From NCBI GenBank assembly GCA_024742285.1, contig JANSYR010000003.1, positions 124,001-188,000 of the forward strand: a stretch of 64,000 bases of DNA. Reading direction: 5' to 3'. The notes under the pieces are model-generated. The model saw only the letters and a list, made by a program, of their open reading frames with translations, made no database searches and had not been told where the DNA came from. Origin of the DNA: a bacterium. Its GTDB lineage: Bacteria; Myxococcota_A; UBA9160; UBA4427. Of this stretch, positions 43,112 to 51,459 are shown in pieces. The translations under genes and the position numbers were made by a program. Numbering within the stretch: position 1 is the first letter of the stretch; each line of letters opens with the position of its first letter.

Positions 43112-43690
43112 TCAGCCCGTCGTGAACTCCGCGAAGCGCAGGGCGAAGAAGAGCAGGATGCTCACCAGCAGCGTGAGACCGGCCCAGTGCACCTTCGGGT
43201 TGCGCGAGGCCGACTGGATCGTGAGGACCGAGGCGGTCAGGATCCGGACCGCCAGGAGCTGGCCGGTATTCTCGCCGTATCGACCGAGGTGGTCGGTGAG
43301 GAGCCACTCGAGGAGGCCCGCCATCGCGATCCAGATCGCGATCAGCAGGTAGGCCGCGCGCCCGCTCGAGAAGTAGTGGGCGCGGAGGCTCGTCGAGTCC
43401 GCCCAGGTCGCGGGGGGATGGATCAGGACCGCGGCGCCGGCCAGGGGAAGCGTCGAGGCGAAGTAGACGAGGAAGGTTCCGAAGGTCCACGGCACGTCGC
43501 GGTAGATCCAGCTCCCCCAGATCGACTGGACGAGGGTGATCAGGAAGAGGATCGAGCTCACGGTGTGGAGCGCGTAGGGCGGTTGGCTCTCGCGCAGCGC
43601 GAACTGCCGCCCCCAACCGGCGAGCACCTGCGAGACGGCGAAGGCCGTCACGAACGAGACGACCATCGTGATGTACTCGAAATGGTCCAT
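43112..43690 (-). CDS. Uncharacterised integral membrane protein
   Basis: A 192-residue hydrophobic protein with about six membrane helices and few charged residues. I do not recognise the family. It opens with MDHFEYITMVVSFVTAFAVSQVLAGWG, seen in a group of small uncharacterised membrane proteins that lack a known role. It lies just downstream of the MaoC pair of cluster 2 on the same strand (25-base gap), so it may be the last gene of that unit, though nothing links it functionally. Confidence 0.7.
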   Translation of the reverse strand: MDHFEYITMVVSFVTAFAVSQVLAGWGRQFALRESQPPYALHTVSSILFLITLVQSIWGSWIYRDVPWTFGTFLVYFASTLPLAGAAVLIHPPATWADSTSLRAHYFSSGRAAYLLIAIWIAMAGLLEWLLTDHLGRYGENTGQLLAVRILTASVLTIQSASRNPKVHWAGLTLLVSILLFFALRFAEFTTG

Positions 43691-43715
43691 CCCGATCGTC
43701 TCCAGGAGGGCGTGG

Positions 43716-44150
43716 CTAGAGCGTGACCTTCGCCGTGCCCACGACCGGGGTCTCGCCCTTTTCGTTCCGGAGCGTCAGGTCGACCTCGATCACCTTCGTG
43801 TCGTCGTCGATGTCGGTGACGACGCCGCTGGCGACGGGCTTCGAGTCGACGAGGAGCGGGGCGCGGAAGATCGTGTCGACGTTCAACACCTTCGCGTTCG
43901 GCGCCCAGGCATGGATCGCGGCGACGAGGATCCCCTGGCTCATGATGCCTGGCACGATCGCGCCGGGGAGTCCGGCCTTCTTCGCGGCCTCGTGGTCGGT
44001 GAATCGGTCGGCGAGCATCATGGAGGCCTTGGCGAAGACCTTCACGGTGTCGAGGCTCACGTCGACGTCGACCTCGGGGAGGTCCTCGCCGAACTCGACG
44101 TCTTCGAACTGCTTCTCGGAGGTCTCGGGGGTGTCGGAGGGCTTGCTCAT
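43716..44150 (-). CDS. MaoC-like hot-dog protein lacking the catalytic dyad (cluster 2)
   Basis: A 144-residue hot-dog protein related to MaoC hydratases: VDVDVSLDTVKVF start, EAAKKAGLPGAIVPGIMSQG helix and the final VVGTAKVTL strand. When aligned with the GDxNPxHxD motif, its LADRFTDHEAA segment has Met and Phe at the Asp and His positions. It may therefore be non-hydrating, or the alignment may shift. It pairs with the next gene (3-base gap) in the same manner as the cluster 1 subunits. Confidence 0.8.
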   Translation of the reverse strand: MSKPSDTPETSEKQFEDVEFGEDLPEVDVDVSLDTVKVFAKASMMLADRFTDHEAAKKAGLPGAIVPGIMSQGILVAAIHAWAPNAKVLNVDTIFRAPLLVDSKPVASGVVTDIDDDTKVIEVDLTLRNEKGETPVVGTAKVTL

Positions 44151-44153
44151 GGC

Positions 44154-44588
44154 TCAGTCGAACTCGCGCTGGACCAGACGCCAGTCGACCGTCGCGAGAG
44201 GGTCGCCGCCCTGGTTGTAGAAGTTCATGCGGTGGACGATGAAGAGCATGGTGCCGGTCCGGCCGCTCTTCTCGTAGATGTCGTGGATCTCGCTCCGGCC
44301 GGTCACGCGGTCGCCCTGTCGGACCGGCTGGTGGACCTGGATCGACTTGCCGGCGTCGAAGCATCGGTGCATCTCGACCGGGAATCCCTCGGGCAGCGAG
44401 CGCGTCCCGTGGATCCGCGTGAGGTAGTTGGGCACGCCCTGGAAGTCCGCGTGGGACGGGTCGACGAAGCGCGGATGGGTCTCGCCGCAGGCGGTGGCGA
44501 AGCCGACGAGGGAGTCGGCCTCGATCTCGAGGTCGATCTCGTCGAAGACGTGGTCGCCGTATTCGGCGAGGAGTTCGGCAGCGGTCAT
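44154..44588 (-). CDS. MaoC N-domain-like (FAS1-type) hot-dog protein, cluster 2
   Basis: A 144-residue hot-dog protein of the FAS1-like dehydratase type, resembling the N-domain of ChsH2. The region CGETHPRFVDPSHADFQG replaces Asp and Asn/His of the catalytic motif, as expected of the non-catalytic partner. GVPNYLTRIHGT and the C-terminal FNQGG-like NFYNQGGDPLA block are typical. It should form a heterodimer with the 43716-44150 product. The clustered dehydrogenases and thiolase-like protein lie a few genes away on the same strand, but interrupted by plus-strand genes. Confidence 0.8.
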   Translation of the reverse strand: MTAAELLAEYGDHVFDEIDLEIEADSLVGFATACGETHPRFVDPSHADFQGVPNYLTRIHGTRSLPEGFPVEMHRCFDAGKSIQVHQPVRQGDRVTGRSEIHDIYEKSGRTGTMLFIVHRMNFYNQGGDPLATVDWRLVQREFD

Positions 44589-44829
44589 GGTCGTTCTCGG
44601 CGGAGGGCGGCGGATCGGCCGCGGACCCGATCGTAGAGGTTTCGCCTGCGATGTCGAATCCGGCGCTCTCGAGATTCGCGTAGGAAACAGGCGGGCGCCC
44701 GTTCCTGGATTCTCGCTTCATTCGTCCGTCGGGGCGAGCCATTCCTTCGCGATTCCCGAGCCTCGGGCGCCACGAAGAGACGAGACCCCGGCGCGTTCGG
44801 CTCGGCCGGGGATTCGGAAGGAACCGCCC

Positions 44830-45432
44830 ATGACCCCCCGATTCCGTGCCCCCTCGTCTCTCGTCGTCTTCTTTGTCCTGAGCTTCGCCGCCGGCGGTGC
44901 CCAGGCGTACACCGAGACCACCGACGGCGAGTTCTCCGCCGACCCCCTCGCGCCGACGCCGGTCGACGTCGCGCCGGGCAGCAACCTCTTCACGGGCTCG
45001 GTCGCGGCGCCCGAGGACGTGCGGGACTACTGGACGTTCACGATCGATCCCGGCGAGCTCCTGACGGCGATCCAGCTCGTGTCGTCCGAGGACGGCACGA
45101 CCGGCGGAGCCCCTGACCGGGGGTTCATCGCCCTCCACCCGGGGGCGACGGCCGCGATCCCCGGTGGCAGCACGATCGGCGGGTTCCTCGGCGGCGATCA
45201 TCTCGATGCGATCGACGCGGGAACGGACGTGCTCCTCAACCTGGCCGGGGCGCCGCTCGGCGGAACCGGCTTCACCGCGCCCCTCGGGCCAGGCGACTAT
45301 GCGTTCCTCATTCAGCAGACCAGCGGCCAGATCATTGCCTACACCTTCGACTTCGTCGTCATCCCGGAGCCCGGCACGGCGTTGCTCCTCGGACTCGGGC
45401 TGGCCGGTCTGTCGGCGAGACGTCGCCGGTAG
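44830..45432 (+). CDS. PEP-CTERM surface protein
   Basis: A 200-residue secreted protein: signal peptide (about 1-26, ending GGAQA), a beta-rich body with Asp/Gly/Thr-rich segments, and a C-terminal IPEPGTALLLGLGLAGL helix with an Arg cluster. That end is the PEP-CTERM sorting signal recognised by an exosortase, so the protein is probably processed and anchored or released at the cell surface. The body has the pattern of a bacterial pre-peptidase C-terminal type domain (DYWTFTIDPG). It is followed by EthD and has no obvious operon partner. Confidence 0.85.
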   Translation: MTPRFRAPSSLVVFFVLSFAAGGAQAYTETTDGEFSADPLAPTPVDVAPGSNLFTGSVAAPEDVRDYWTFTIDPGELLTAIQLVSSEDGTTGGAPDRGFIALHPGATAAIPGGSTIGGFLGGDHLDAIDAGTDVLLNLAGAPLGGTGFTAPLGPGDYAFLIQQTSGQIIAYTFDFVVIPEPGTALLLGLGLAGLSARRRR

Positions 45433-45484
45433 CTCGCGCCCGGATCGCCTTCGCTCCTAGACTGTCCAGCGAGGAGGGCGTCTC

Positions 45485-45838
45485 GTGATCAAGGTCATCG
45501 TGATGGTGAAGCGGAATTCCGCGCTCACCCCGGCAGAGTTCCATCGCCATTGGCGCGAGGTGCACGCGCGCCTCGTCGCGGACACCCCGAGCGTCGCCCG
45601 CCGCATCGTCCGCTACGAGCAGAACCACCGAACCGAGGAGGACTACGCCCGCGGCGAAGTCGACTTCGACGGCGTGGCGATCGCCTGGTACCGCTCGCGC
45701 GAGGACATGGACGCGCTCTTCGCGGAGCCCGACTACCAGGCCGTCATCGCCCCGGACGAGGCCCGGCTCTCGGATCAGGAACGCAACGTCTGGATCGTGA
45801 CGGAAGAGGAAGAGGTGGTGATCGGCGGCGAGCGCTGA
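45485..45838 (+). CDS. EthD-family (dimeric alpha-beta barrel) protein
   Basis: A 117-residue protein with the EthD start IKVIVMVKRNSALTPAEFHRHW and HARLVADTP, the family's signature. EthD-like ferredoxin-fold dimers accompany oxidative catabolic systems, but most members have no known activity. It follows the PEP-CTERM gene by 52 bases on the same strand. Confidence 0.85.
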   Translation: MIKVIVMVKRNSALTPAEFHRHWREVHARLVADTPSVARRIVRYEQNHRTEEDYARGEVDFDGVAIAWYRSREDMDALFAEPDYQAVIAPDEARLSDQERNVWIVTEEEEVVIGGER

Positions 45839-45857
45839 GCACCCCGCGGATGCCCCG

Positions 45858-46493
45858 CTACGCCTGGTCGAGGGGCGTCACCGCCTCGTACCCATCGCCC
45901 TTGAGCGCCGCGACCAGGCCGTCGATGTCGCGGATTTCCGCGTCGAAGCGCGTCGCACAGCGGCCGATGTGGGAGACGATGTGGGAGTCGGATCCGCCGA
46001 TCCGCTTCCAGCCGTAGCGTTCCGCATAGGCGAGGGCCTCTTCGTTCTCTCCCTCGCGACTGCCGCCGTTCAGGGTCTCGACGATCTCGACGCCCTCGAC
46101 TTCGCCCCTGGACTCCCAGTGGGCGCACATCCCGACCTTCGGACGGCCGGGGTGGCAGGGCACGGGGACCGCGCCGCAGCGCTTGCTCTCCTCGAGGACC
46201 ATGGCGAGGGGGTTTCGGATGTCTGCGAAGTCGAAGCGCGCCTTCAGGTCGTCGTTCACGCCGAAGACGAGGACGTGGCCGTACTCGGTCTCGACCTCGC
46301 TCGCCTTCAGGATCAGCAGGCCGAACTCGTCCTCGAGGGCGCGGTAGTCGCTGGTGTCGTCGAACTGCCGGTGTTCCGTCAGGACGAAGCCGTCGAGGGG
46401 GAGTGACTTCTTCCGGATCCACTGGCAGTAGTTCTCGACCTTCGCGCGTCCGTCGTCGCTCGCGACCGAGTGGGAGTGGAGGTCGAGGATCAT
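45858..46493 (-). CDS. PHP-domain metal-dependent phosphoesterase
   Basis: A 211-residue PHP domain. Motif DLHSHSVASDD holds the first metal ligands, ALTEH-type LTEHRQFDD the next, and further His/Glu/Asp residues appear at EVETEYGHVLVF, PCHPGRPK and GGSDSH. PHP domains bind two or three metals and cleave phosphoesters; the substrate is not evident. Its ATG overlaps the stop of the DUF35 gene (ATGA), so it is likely co-transcribed with the thiolase unit. Confidence 0.87.
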   Translation of the reverse strand: MILDLHSHSVASDDGRAKVENYCQWIRKKSLPLDGFVLTEHRQFDDTSDYRALEDEFGLLILKASEVETEYGHVLVFGVNDDLKARFDFADIRNPLAMVLEESKRCGAVPVPCHPGRPKVGMCAHWESRGEVEGVEIVETLNGGSREGENEEALAYAERYGWKRIGGSDSHIVSHIGRCATRFDAEIRDIDGLVAALKGDGYEAVTPLDQA

Positions 46494-46921
46494 GCGGGCA
46501 CGAACCTCGGCACGCCGAGCACGTCGCCGTTCTTCGACGGCGTCGGGACGAAGTCGACCTTGACGGGCATCCCGATCGTGACCGTGTCCGGGTCGCAGTC
46601 GACGATGTTCGTCAGGAGCTGGGGACCCTCTTCGAGCTGGACGTACGAGACGACGTAGGGGACCGCTTTCGCGAACGCGGGCATCTGGTTCTGCCGGACG
46701 ACCGAGTAGGTGTAGACCTCGCCGCGTCCGCTCGCGACGAAGTGCTCGATGTCGTCGGAGAGGCAGCTGGCACAGAGGCCGCGGGGGCGGTGTTGGACCA
46801 CGCCGCAGTCGCGGCAGCGCTGCAACACGAGCTCTCCACGGCCCGCGCCTTCCCAGTACGCGCGGCTCTCCCAGTCGATCGCGGGCGCGGAGTATTCGGG
46901 ATTCTGCTTTTCGTCGGCCAT
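46490..46921 (-). CDS. DUF35 OB-fold zinc-ribbon partner protein
   Basis: A 143-residue protein with rubredoxin-like zinc ribbon cysteines CRDCG (about Cys36/39) and CASC (about Cys50/53) followed by an OB-fold half (GEVYTYSVVRQ ... VPYVVSYVQLEEGPQLLTNIV). DUF35 proteins pair with thiolase-fold enzymes, binding acyl-CoA or the partner; in mycobacteria the DUF35 part of ChsH2 joins the Ltp2 aldolase. It lies 11 bases downstream of a thiolase-like gene, the expected partner. Confidence 0.88.
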   Translation of the reverse strand: MADEKQNPEYSAPAIDWESRAYWEGAGRGELVLQRCRDCGVVQHRPRGLCASCLSDDIEHFVASGRGEVYTYSVVRQNQMPAFAKAVPYVVSYVQLEEGPQLLTNIVDCDPDTVTIGMPVKVDFVPTPSKNGDVLGVPRFVPA

Positions 46922-46932
46922 CTCGCTCTCCC

Positions 46933-48090
46933 CTAGCTGTTGGACAGGATCAGCGTCGCGCCGCTGTGCATCAGACCGAGATAGCCGCCGGTTCCGTGGG
47001 CGACCGCGAGCTCGGCACCTTCGACCTGCCGCGCGCCCAGGCCGCCGCGCAGCTGCCGCACGGCCTCGATCACGAGGAAGATGCCGCGCATCCCGGAATG
47101 ATTGGAGGAGAGTCCGCCGCCGTCCGGGTTGACCGGGAGGCGTCCGCCGAGCCCGATCCCGCCGTTCTCGACGAACGCGCCGCCCTCTCCCTTCTTGCAG
47201 AAGCCGAGGTTCTCGAGGGTGCAGAGGACGGTGATCGTGAACGAGTCGTAGATCGTCGCGAGGTGCATGTCGGCGGGCGAGAGGCCGGCCATCGCGAAAG
47301 CCTGCTCGCCGGACTGCTTCGCGGCGATCGTCGTCAGGTCCGGCGCGCCGATCTCGCGGTGGGCGACGGACTCACCGGTCCCGCGCACGACGACCGGCTT
47401 CTGCCGCAGGTCCTTTGCGCGTTCGAGGCTCGTCACGATCACGGCGCCGCCGCCGTCGCTGATGATGCAGCAGTCGAGGAGGTGGAGCGGGTCGGCGATC
47501 ACGCGGCTCTCGAGCACGTCGGCCCGGGTGATCGGGTTCTGCATCTTCGCGTGGGGATTCAGCGAGGCGTGGTGACGGGTGGAGACGGCGATGTCCGCCA
47601 GCTGCTCGCTCGTCGTGCCGTACTCGTGCATGTGGCGGTGGGCGACCATCGCGTAGGACGAGACGAGCGTCATGCCGTAAGGCGTGTTGAACGCCGCGCC
47701 CGGGTCGCGTCCGCCGGAGTTGCCCGTCCCGATCGCCATCGCGTCGGAGGCGGCCGTCGATCCATAGAGGATCAGTCCGACGTCGCAGAGCCCCGCGTGG
47801 ATCGCCGCAGCGGCGTGCGCCACGTGGGAGACGAAGCTCGATCCGCCGATGTTGCTCCCGTCGAGGTAGCGCGGCTTGATGTTCAGGTACTCGGAGAGCT
47901 GGACCGGCATCATCGCGTCGGAAGCCATCGACGCACAGAAGAGGCCGTCGACGTCCGAGAGCGTGAGCCCCGCGTCGGTGAGGGCTTCCCGGGTGCACTC
48001 GCCCATGATCTGGAAGGAGGTCTTGTCCGGCGCCCATCGGCTCTCGTATTCGTGGATGCCGGCGATCGCGATCTTTCCGGAGAACGACAT
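46933..48090 (-). CDS. Thiolase-fold protein, Ltp2/SCP2-thiolase-like
   Basis: A 385-residue thiolase-fold protein. The usual nucleophilic Cys motif is replaced by SNIGGSSFVSHV (about 79-90), so it cannot act as a normal thiolase. The C-terminal AHGTGGYLGLMHSGATL (364-380) replaces the GHPxGxxG-type loop, and YDSF is at 281-284. The steroid aldolase Ltp2 also lacks the thiolase Cys and, from memory, uses two tyrosines; Tyr281 and Tyr370 are candidates. Together with a DUF35 protein it probably forms a retro-aldolase or acyl-CoA lyase complex. ATG at 48090 fits the family. Confidence 0.86.
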   Translation of the reverse strand: MSFSGKIAIAGIHEYESRWAPDKTSFQIMGECTREALTDAGLTLSDVDGLFCASMASDAMMPVQLSEYLNIKPRYLDGSNIGGSSFVSHVAHAAAAIHAGLCDVGLILYGSTAASDAMAIGTGNSGGRDPGAAFNTPYGMTLVSSYAMVAHRHMHEYGTTSEQLADIAVSTRHHASLNPHAKMQNPITRADVLESRVIADPLHLLDCCIISDGGGAVIVTSLERAKDLRQKPVVVRGTGESVAHREIGAPDLTTIAAKQSGEQAFAMAGLSPADMHLATIYDSFTITVLCTLENLGFCKKGEGGAFVENGGIGLGGRLPVNPDGGGLSSNHSGMRGIFLVIEAVRQLRGGLGARQVEGAELAVAHGTGGYLGLMHSGATLILSNS

Positions 48091-48091
48091 G

Positions 48092-48895
48092 CTAGGCGGC
48101 CTCCGCGGCGCTTCGGATCCGATCGGCGAGGGCTTCGGGCTGCTCGAGCGGGAGGAAATGGGCGGCGGCCTCGATCGTCGAGGACCGGCCGTTCGAGAGC
48201 GCGCTCGCCAGGGCCTCGGCTCGCGCGACACAGTCCGCGTTCTCGGCGGCGCCGGACACGACCGTCACCGGGCATTCGATGCCACACGCCGCCGCGTCGA
48301 AGGCGTCCGACCAGGCGCGGCTCGCCTGGAGGTCGACGAGGGTCGCGCGCGGATCGGTCTTGATCCCTTCCATGTACGCCTTCTGCATCATCTCGCGCCC
48401 GCCTTCCTTGCAGACGCGGGCCGGATCGAAGGGGCGCGGGGCCTTGCCGCGGGTGACCTGGGCCATGGTCGAGATCGCGTCGTCCTCGATCCCGAGTGCG
48501 AGGCCCGAACCGCAGAGGACGAGCCCGGCGACGCGGGTCTGCTTCGCCCATTCGAGGGCGATCAAGGCGCCCATGCCGTGGCCGACCAGGATCGGCTCGT
48601 TCGCGCCGCACCAGTCCGCGACCCAGCGCGCCATCTCGGTCATGTCGCCGATCGAGGGCAGGGCGTCGAGGGAGCCCGAGCGTCCGTGACCCGGGAGGTC
48701 GAAGGCGATCGCGCCGCCGAAGGCTTCGACCGAGGAGAGCAGACCCTCGAAGACCGAGCTCTGGAGCCCGGCGTCGTGGAGGCAGACGATCGGCGGGCCG
48801 TCGCCCAGGACGGGCGGATCCTGGGGCAGGGTCGTGCGGCCGGTGTGGCGCACGAGGATCGGCAGGCCGTCCCGTCGGACGTATTTCTCGGGCAT
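48092..48895 (-). CDS. Alpha/beta hydrolase-fold protein without nucleophile Ser
   Basis: A 267-residue alpha/beta hydrolase fold protein: IVCLHDAGLQSS oxyanion region, FDLPGHGRSG strand-turn, PILVGHGMGALIAL elbow and a C-terminal AAHFLPLEQPEALAD with the catalytic-type His. In the elbow the usual G-x-S-x-G reads G-H-G-M-G, with Gly107 where the Ser nucleophile should be; the codon is GGC in the DNA. It lies one base upstream of the thiolase-like gene. It may be a non-hydrolytic member (lyase, or binding partner). Confidence 0.85.
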   Translation of the reverse strand: MPEKYVRRDGLPILVRHTGRTTLPQDPPVLGDGPPIVCLHDAGLQSSVFEGLLSSVEAFGGAIAFDLPGHGRSGSLDALPSIGDMTEMARWVADWCGANEPILVGHGMGALIALEWAKQTRVAGLVLCGSGLALGIEDDAISTMAQVTRGKAPRPFDPARVCKEGGREMMQKAYMEGIKTDPRATLVDLQASRAWSDAFDAAACGIECPVTVVSGAAENADCVARAEALASALSNGRSSTIEAAAHFLPLEQPEALADRIRSAAEAA

Positions 48896-49011
48896 CGGGG
48901 GCTCCCGGATGAGGCGCGGCGTCGCGCCGAGGGAGTCCGACGAGTAGCAGAAAGTCCGCGCAGGCTCCGGGTACGTCCGGTGCCCGCGCGGACCTCGAGA
49001 GAGCGCGGTGG

Positions 49012-50253
49012 CTACTGCGGCGGGCCGGTCGGGATGTCCTTGAACGCGACGCCCTTGTCGGCGCGGGCGTCCGAGGGGAGGCCCATCACGCGCTCGGCGA
49101 TGATGTTGCGCAGGATCTCGTCCGTGCCGCCCGCGATCCGCAGTCCGGGCAGCGAGAGGTAGCGCTCCTGCCACGCCGCGCCGTCCGGCGTCACCTCGTC
49201 GTCGAGCAGCGCGCCCGACGCGCCCGCGAGGTCCATCGCGAACGAAGCCGCCTCCTGCTGGAGCACCGCGCCGACCAGCTTGCCCATCGAGGCCTCGGGC
49301 CCCGGCGGCAATCCCTTGGAGAGCGCGGTCAACGTCCGAAGCGACGTGTTCTTGAGACCGCGCGCCTTCGTCACGTAGTCCGCGATCCGCTCGCGGACGG
49401 CGGTGTCTTCGATCGCCGGCTTGCCGTCGAGCTCGATCCCCTCGGCGAACTCGACCAGATCCTCGAGCGAGCCCACGCCCATCCCGGAGCCGATCGACTG
49501 GCGTTCGTTCATCAGCGTCGTGAGTGCCACCGACCAACCGTTGCCGACCTCGGAGAGACGCTGGTCGTCGGGGATGCGGACATCGGTGAAGAAGACTTCG
49601 TTGAAGCCCTGGGCCTTGTTGATCTGGGTGATGGGTCGGATCTCGATCCCGGGCGACTTCATGTTGACCACGAAGTAGGAGAGGCCCGCGTGCTTCACGA
49701 CCGTCGGGTCGGTGCGCACGACGAGGATGCCCCACTCGCAGATCTGCGCGCCGGAGGTCCAGATCTTCTGGCCGTTCACGACCCACTCGTCGCCGTCCTT
49801 GACGGCGGTCGTCCGCAGGCCCGCGAGGTCCGAGCCGGCGGAGGGCTCGGAGAAGAGCTGGCACCAGACCTCCTCACCCGAGAGGAGCTTCGGGATCCAG
49901 CGCGCCTGCTGCTCCGGCGTACCGTGGGCCATGACGGTCGGGCCGCACATGCCGATGCCGATCGAGAAGATGTCGCCGGGCGTCTTGAACCTCGCCTGCT
50001 CCTCGTTCCAGATCACGTTCTCCATGGGTGTGGCGCCGCGGCCGCCGTATTCCTTGGGCCAGGTGATGCAGGCCCAGCCGGCGTCGGCCTTCTTCTTCTG
50101 CCAGGCCTGGGCCGCGGCCACGTTCTCGTCGGAAAGGTTCTCGCCCATGATCGGGGCGTCGTCGTCGGGCCCCCGCAGCTCGGCGTTCGCCTCGAGCCAG
50201 GTGCGCGCTTCGGCGCGGAAGGCGGCTTCTTCGGGAGTGTCGTTGAAATCCAT
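49012..50253 (-). CDS. Acyl-CoA dehydrogenase, typical subunit (cluster 2)
   Basis: A 413-residue acyl-CoA dehydrogenase. Flavin/substrate signature CQLFSEPSAGSDLAGLRT, NGQKIWTSGAQ, and C-terminal IAGGTDEILRNIIAERVMGLP are intact. A longer N-terminal segment and the GWACITWPKEYGG block match the FadE17/FadE26-type group involved in steroid or branched-chain oxidation. It lies downstream of the divergent dehydrogenase (114-base gap) and should pair with it. Confidence 0.91.
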   Translation of the reverse strand: MDFNDTPEEAAFRAEARTWLEANAELRGPDDDAPIMGENLSDENVAAAQAWQKKKADAGWACITWPKEYGGRGATPMENVIWNEEQARFKTPGDIFSIGIGMCGPTVMAHGTPEQQARWIPKLLSGEEVWCQLFSEPSAGSDLAGLRTTAVKDGDEWVVNGQKIWTSGAQICEWGILVVRTDPTVVKHAGLSYFVVNMKSPGIEIRPITQINKAQGFNEVFFTDVRIPDDQRLSEVGNGWSVALTTLMNERQSIGSGMGVGSLEDLVEFAEGIELDGKPAIEDTAVRERIADYVTKARGLKNTSLRTLTALSKGLPPGPEASMGKLVGAVLQQEAASFAMDLAGASGALLDDEVTPDGAAWQERYLSLPGLRIAGGTDEILRNIIAERVMGLPSDARADKGVAFKDIPTGPPQ

Positions 50254-50367
50254 GTCGTGTCTCCTGGGCGGATCGCCCGGCTGATGAGTAGAAGGAAGGA
50301 GGGGCGGTCGGATTCGCGGCTCGAGTGTCCGGCGCGAATCCCCTGGTTCCGGCGGAGCCGGAACTGA

Positions 50368-51459
50368 CTAGACGAGCCGATCGATCAGGAGGTTCTTCCA
50401 GTATTTCGGGGTGCCGAGCTGCGACGAGAGGAGCTTGGCTCGCCGGTAGAAGAGGTGGCAGTCGTACTCCCACGTGTATCCGACGCCACCGTGGAACTCG
50501 ATCATCTCGACCGTCGTGTCCTCGAAGGCTTCGCAGGCCGAGATCCGGGCGATCGCCGCGGCGGTCGCGAGCTCGGGGTCGTCGGTCGAGAGCGCCCAGG
50601 CGGCGTAGTACGCGTTCGATCGGGCGAGCTCGACCTTGCACCAGAGGTCGGCCATGCGGTGCTTGATCGCCTGGTTCGCGGCGATCGGCTTGCCGAAGGC
50701 GTAGCGACCGAGGATGAACTCGCGGGTGATCTCGAGGGCGCGTTCGGCGGCGCCGACCTGCTCGAAGGCCTGGAGAACCGCGGCGACGTCGAGGAGCTTC
50801 GCGATCCCCGCCTCGTCGGCGCCGGCGAGCTTCTCCGCCGCCGCCCCGTCGAACGCGAGCTTCGCCTGGGTCCGGCTCATGTCGAAGGAGTCGAGCCCCT
50901 CGCGGGTCACGCCCGCGCCGTCCAGGTCGACCACGTAGAGGCCGAGGGCTCCGCCTTCCGTCGCGGCGACGATCGCCACGTTCGCGACGTCGCCGTCCGC
51001 GACCGGAAGCTTCGTACCGCTGAGCGCGCCGCCGGAGACGCTCGCCTCGATTCCGGCCACCGCGTTCTGGCCGGGCTTCTCGGTGAAGGCGAAGGTGCCG
51101 ATCGCCGAGCCGTCGGCGAGCTTCGGGAGCCAGGCGCCCTTCTGGGCGTCGGAGCCGAAACGGAGGATCGCCTCCGTGGCGACGTAGACGCTCGGGCCGA
51201 AGGGGATCGGCGCGAGGGCGCGACCGACCTCGAAGGCGATCATCGCGAGCTCGAGGTAGCCGAACTCGGCCCCGCCGTACTGCTCGGGCACGACCGCCCC
51301 CTGCCAGCCCATCTCCGCGGCGCCCTTCCAGAGGTCCGTCGCATAGGGCTGATCGCCCTCGAGGATCTCGCGACAGGTCGTGAGGGGTGAGTTGGCTTCG
51401 AGGTAGTCCCTCGCCGTTTGCTGCAAGAGCTTCTGTTCATCGGAAAAGTCGAAGTTCAT
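50368..51459 (-). CDS. Acyl-CoA dehydrogenase, divergent subunit (cluster 2)
   Basis: A 363-residue dehydrogenase-fold protein. The N-terminal FDFSDEQKLLQQTARDYL and C-terminal FHGGVGYTWEYDCHLFYRRAK are recognisable, with Glu in the GGxGYxxE position that supplies the base in medium-chain type enzymes. The middle beta domain (TFAFTEKPGQNAVA) has lost the typical SEPxxGSD residues. The C-terminus (GTPKYWKNLLIDRLV) lacks the NEILRN-type motif. These gaps fit the beta partner of an alpha2-beta2 enzyme; the 49012-50253 product is the probable alpha subunit. It starts at ATG 51459 and is the first gene of the unit. Confidence 0.86.
   Translation of the reverse strand: MNFDFSDEQKLLQQTARDYLEANSPLTTCREILEGDQPYATDLWKGAAEMGWQGAVVPEQYGGAEFGYLELAMIAFEVGRALAPIPFGPSVYVATEAILRFGSDAQKGAWLPKLADGSAIGTFAFTEKPGQNAVAGIEASVSGGALSGTKLPVADGDVANVAIVAATEGGALGLYVVDLDGAGVTREGLDSFDMSRTQAKLAFDGAAAEKLAGADEAGIAKLLDVAAVLQAFEQVGAAERALEITREFILGRYAFGKPIAANQAIKHRMADLWCKVELARSNAYYAAWALSTDDPELATAAAIARISACEAFEDTTVEMIEFHGGVGYTWEYDCHLFYRRAKLLSSQLGTPKYWKNLLIDRLV

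Noticed and set aside
20961-51459. Claiming an established steroid degradation pathway
   Set aside because: The enzyme architecture is suggestive, but no ring-degradation genes are in the window and no substrate can be read from sequence; kept as a hypothesis.
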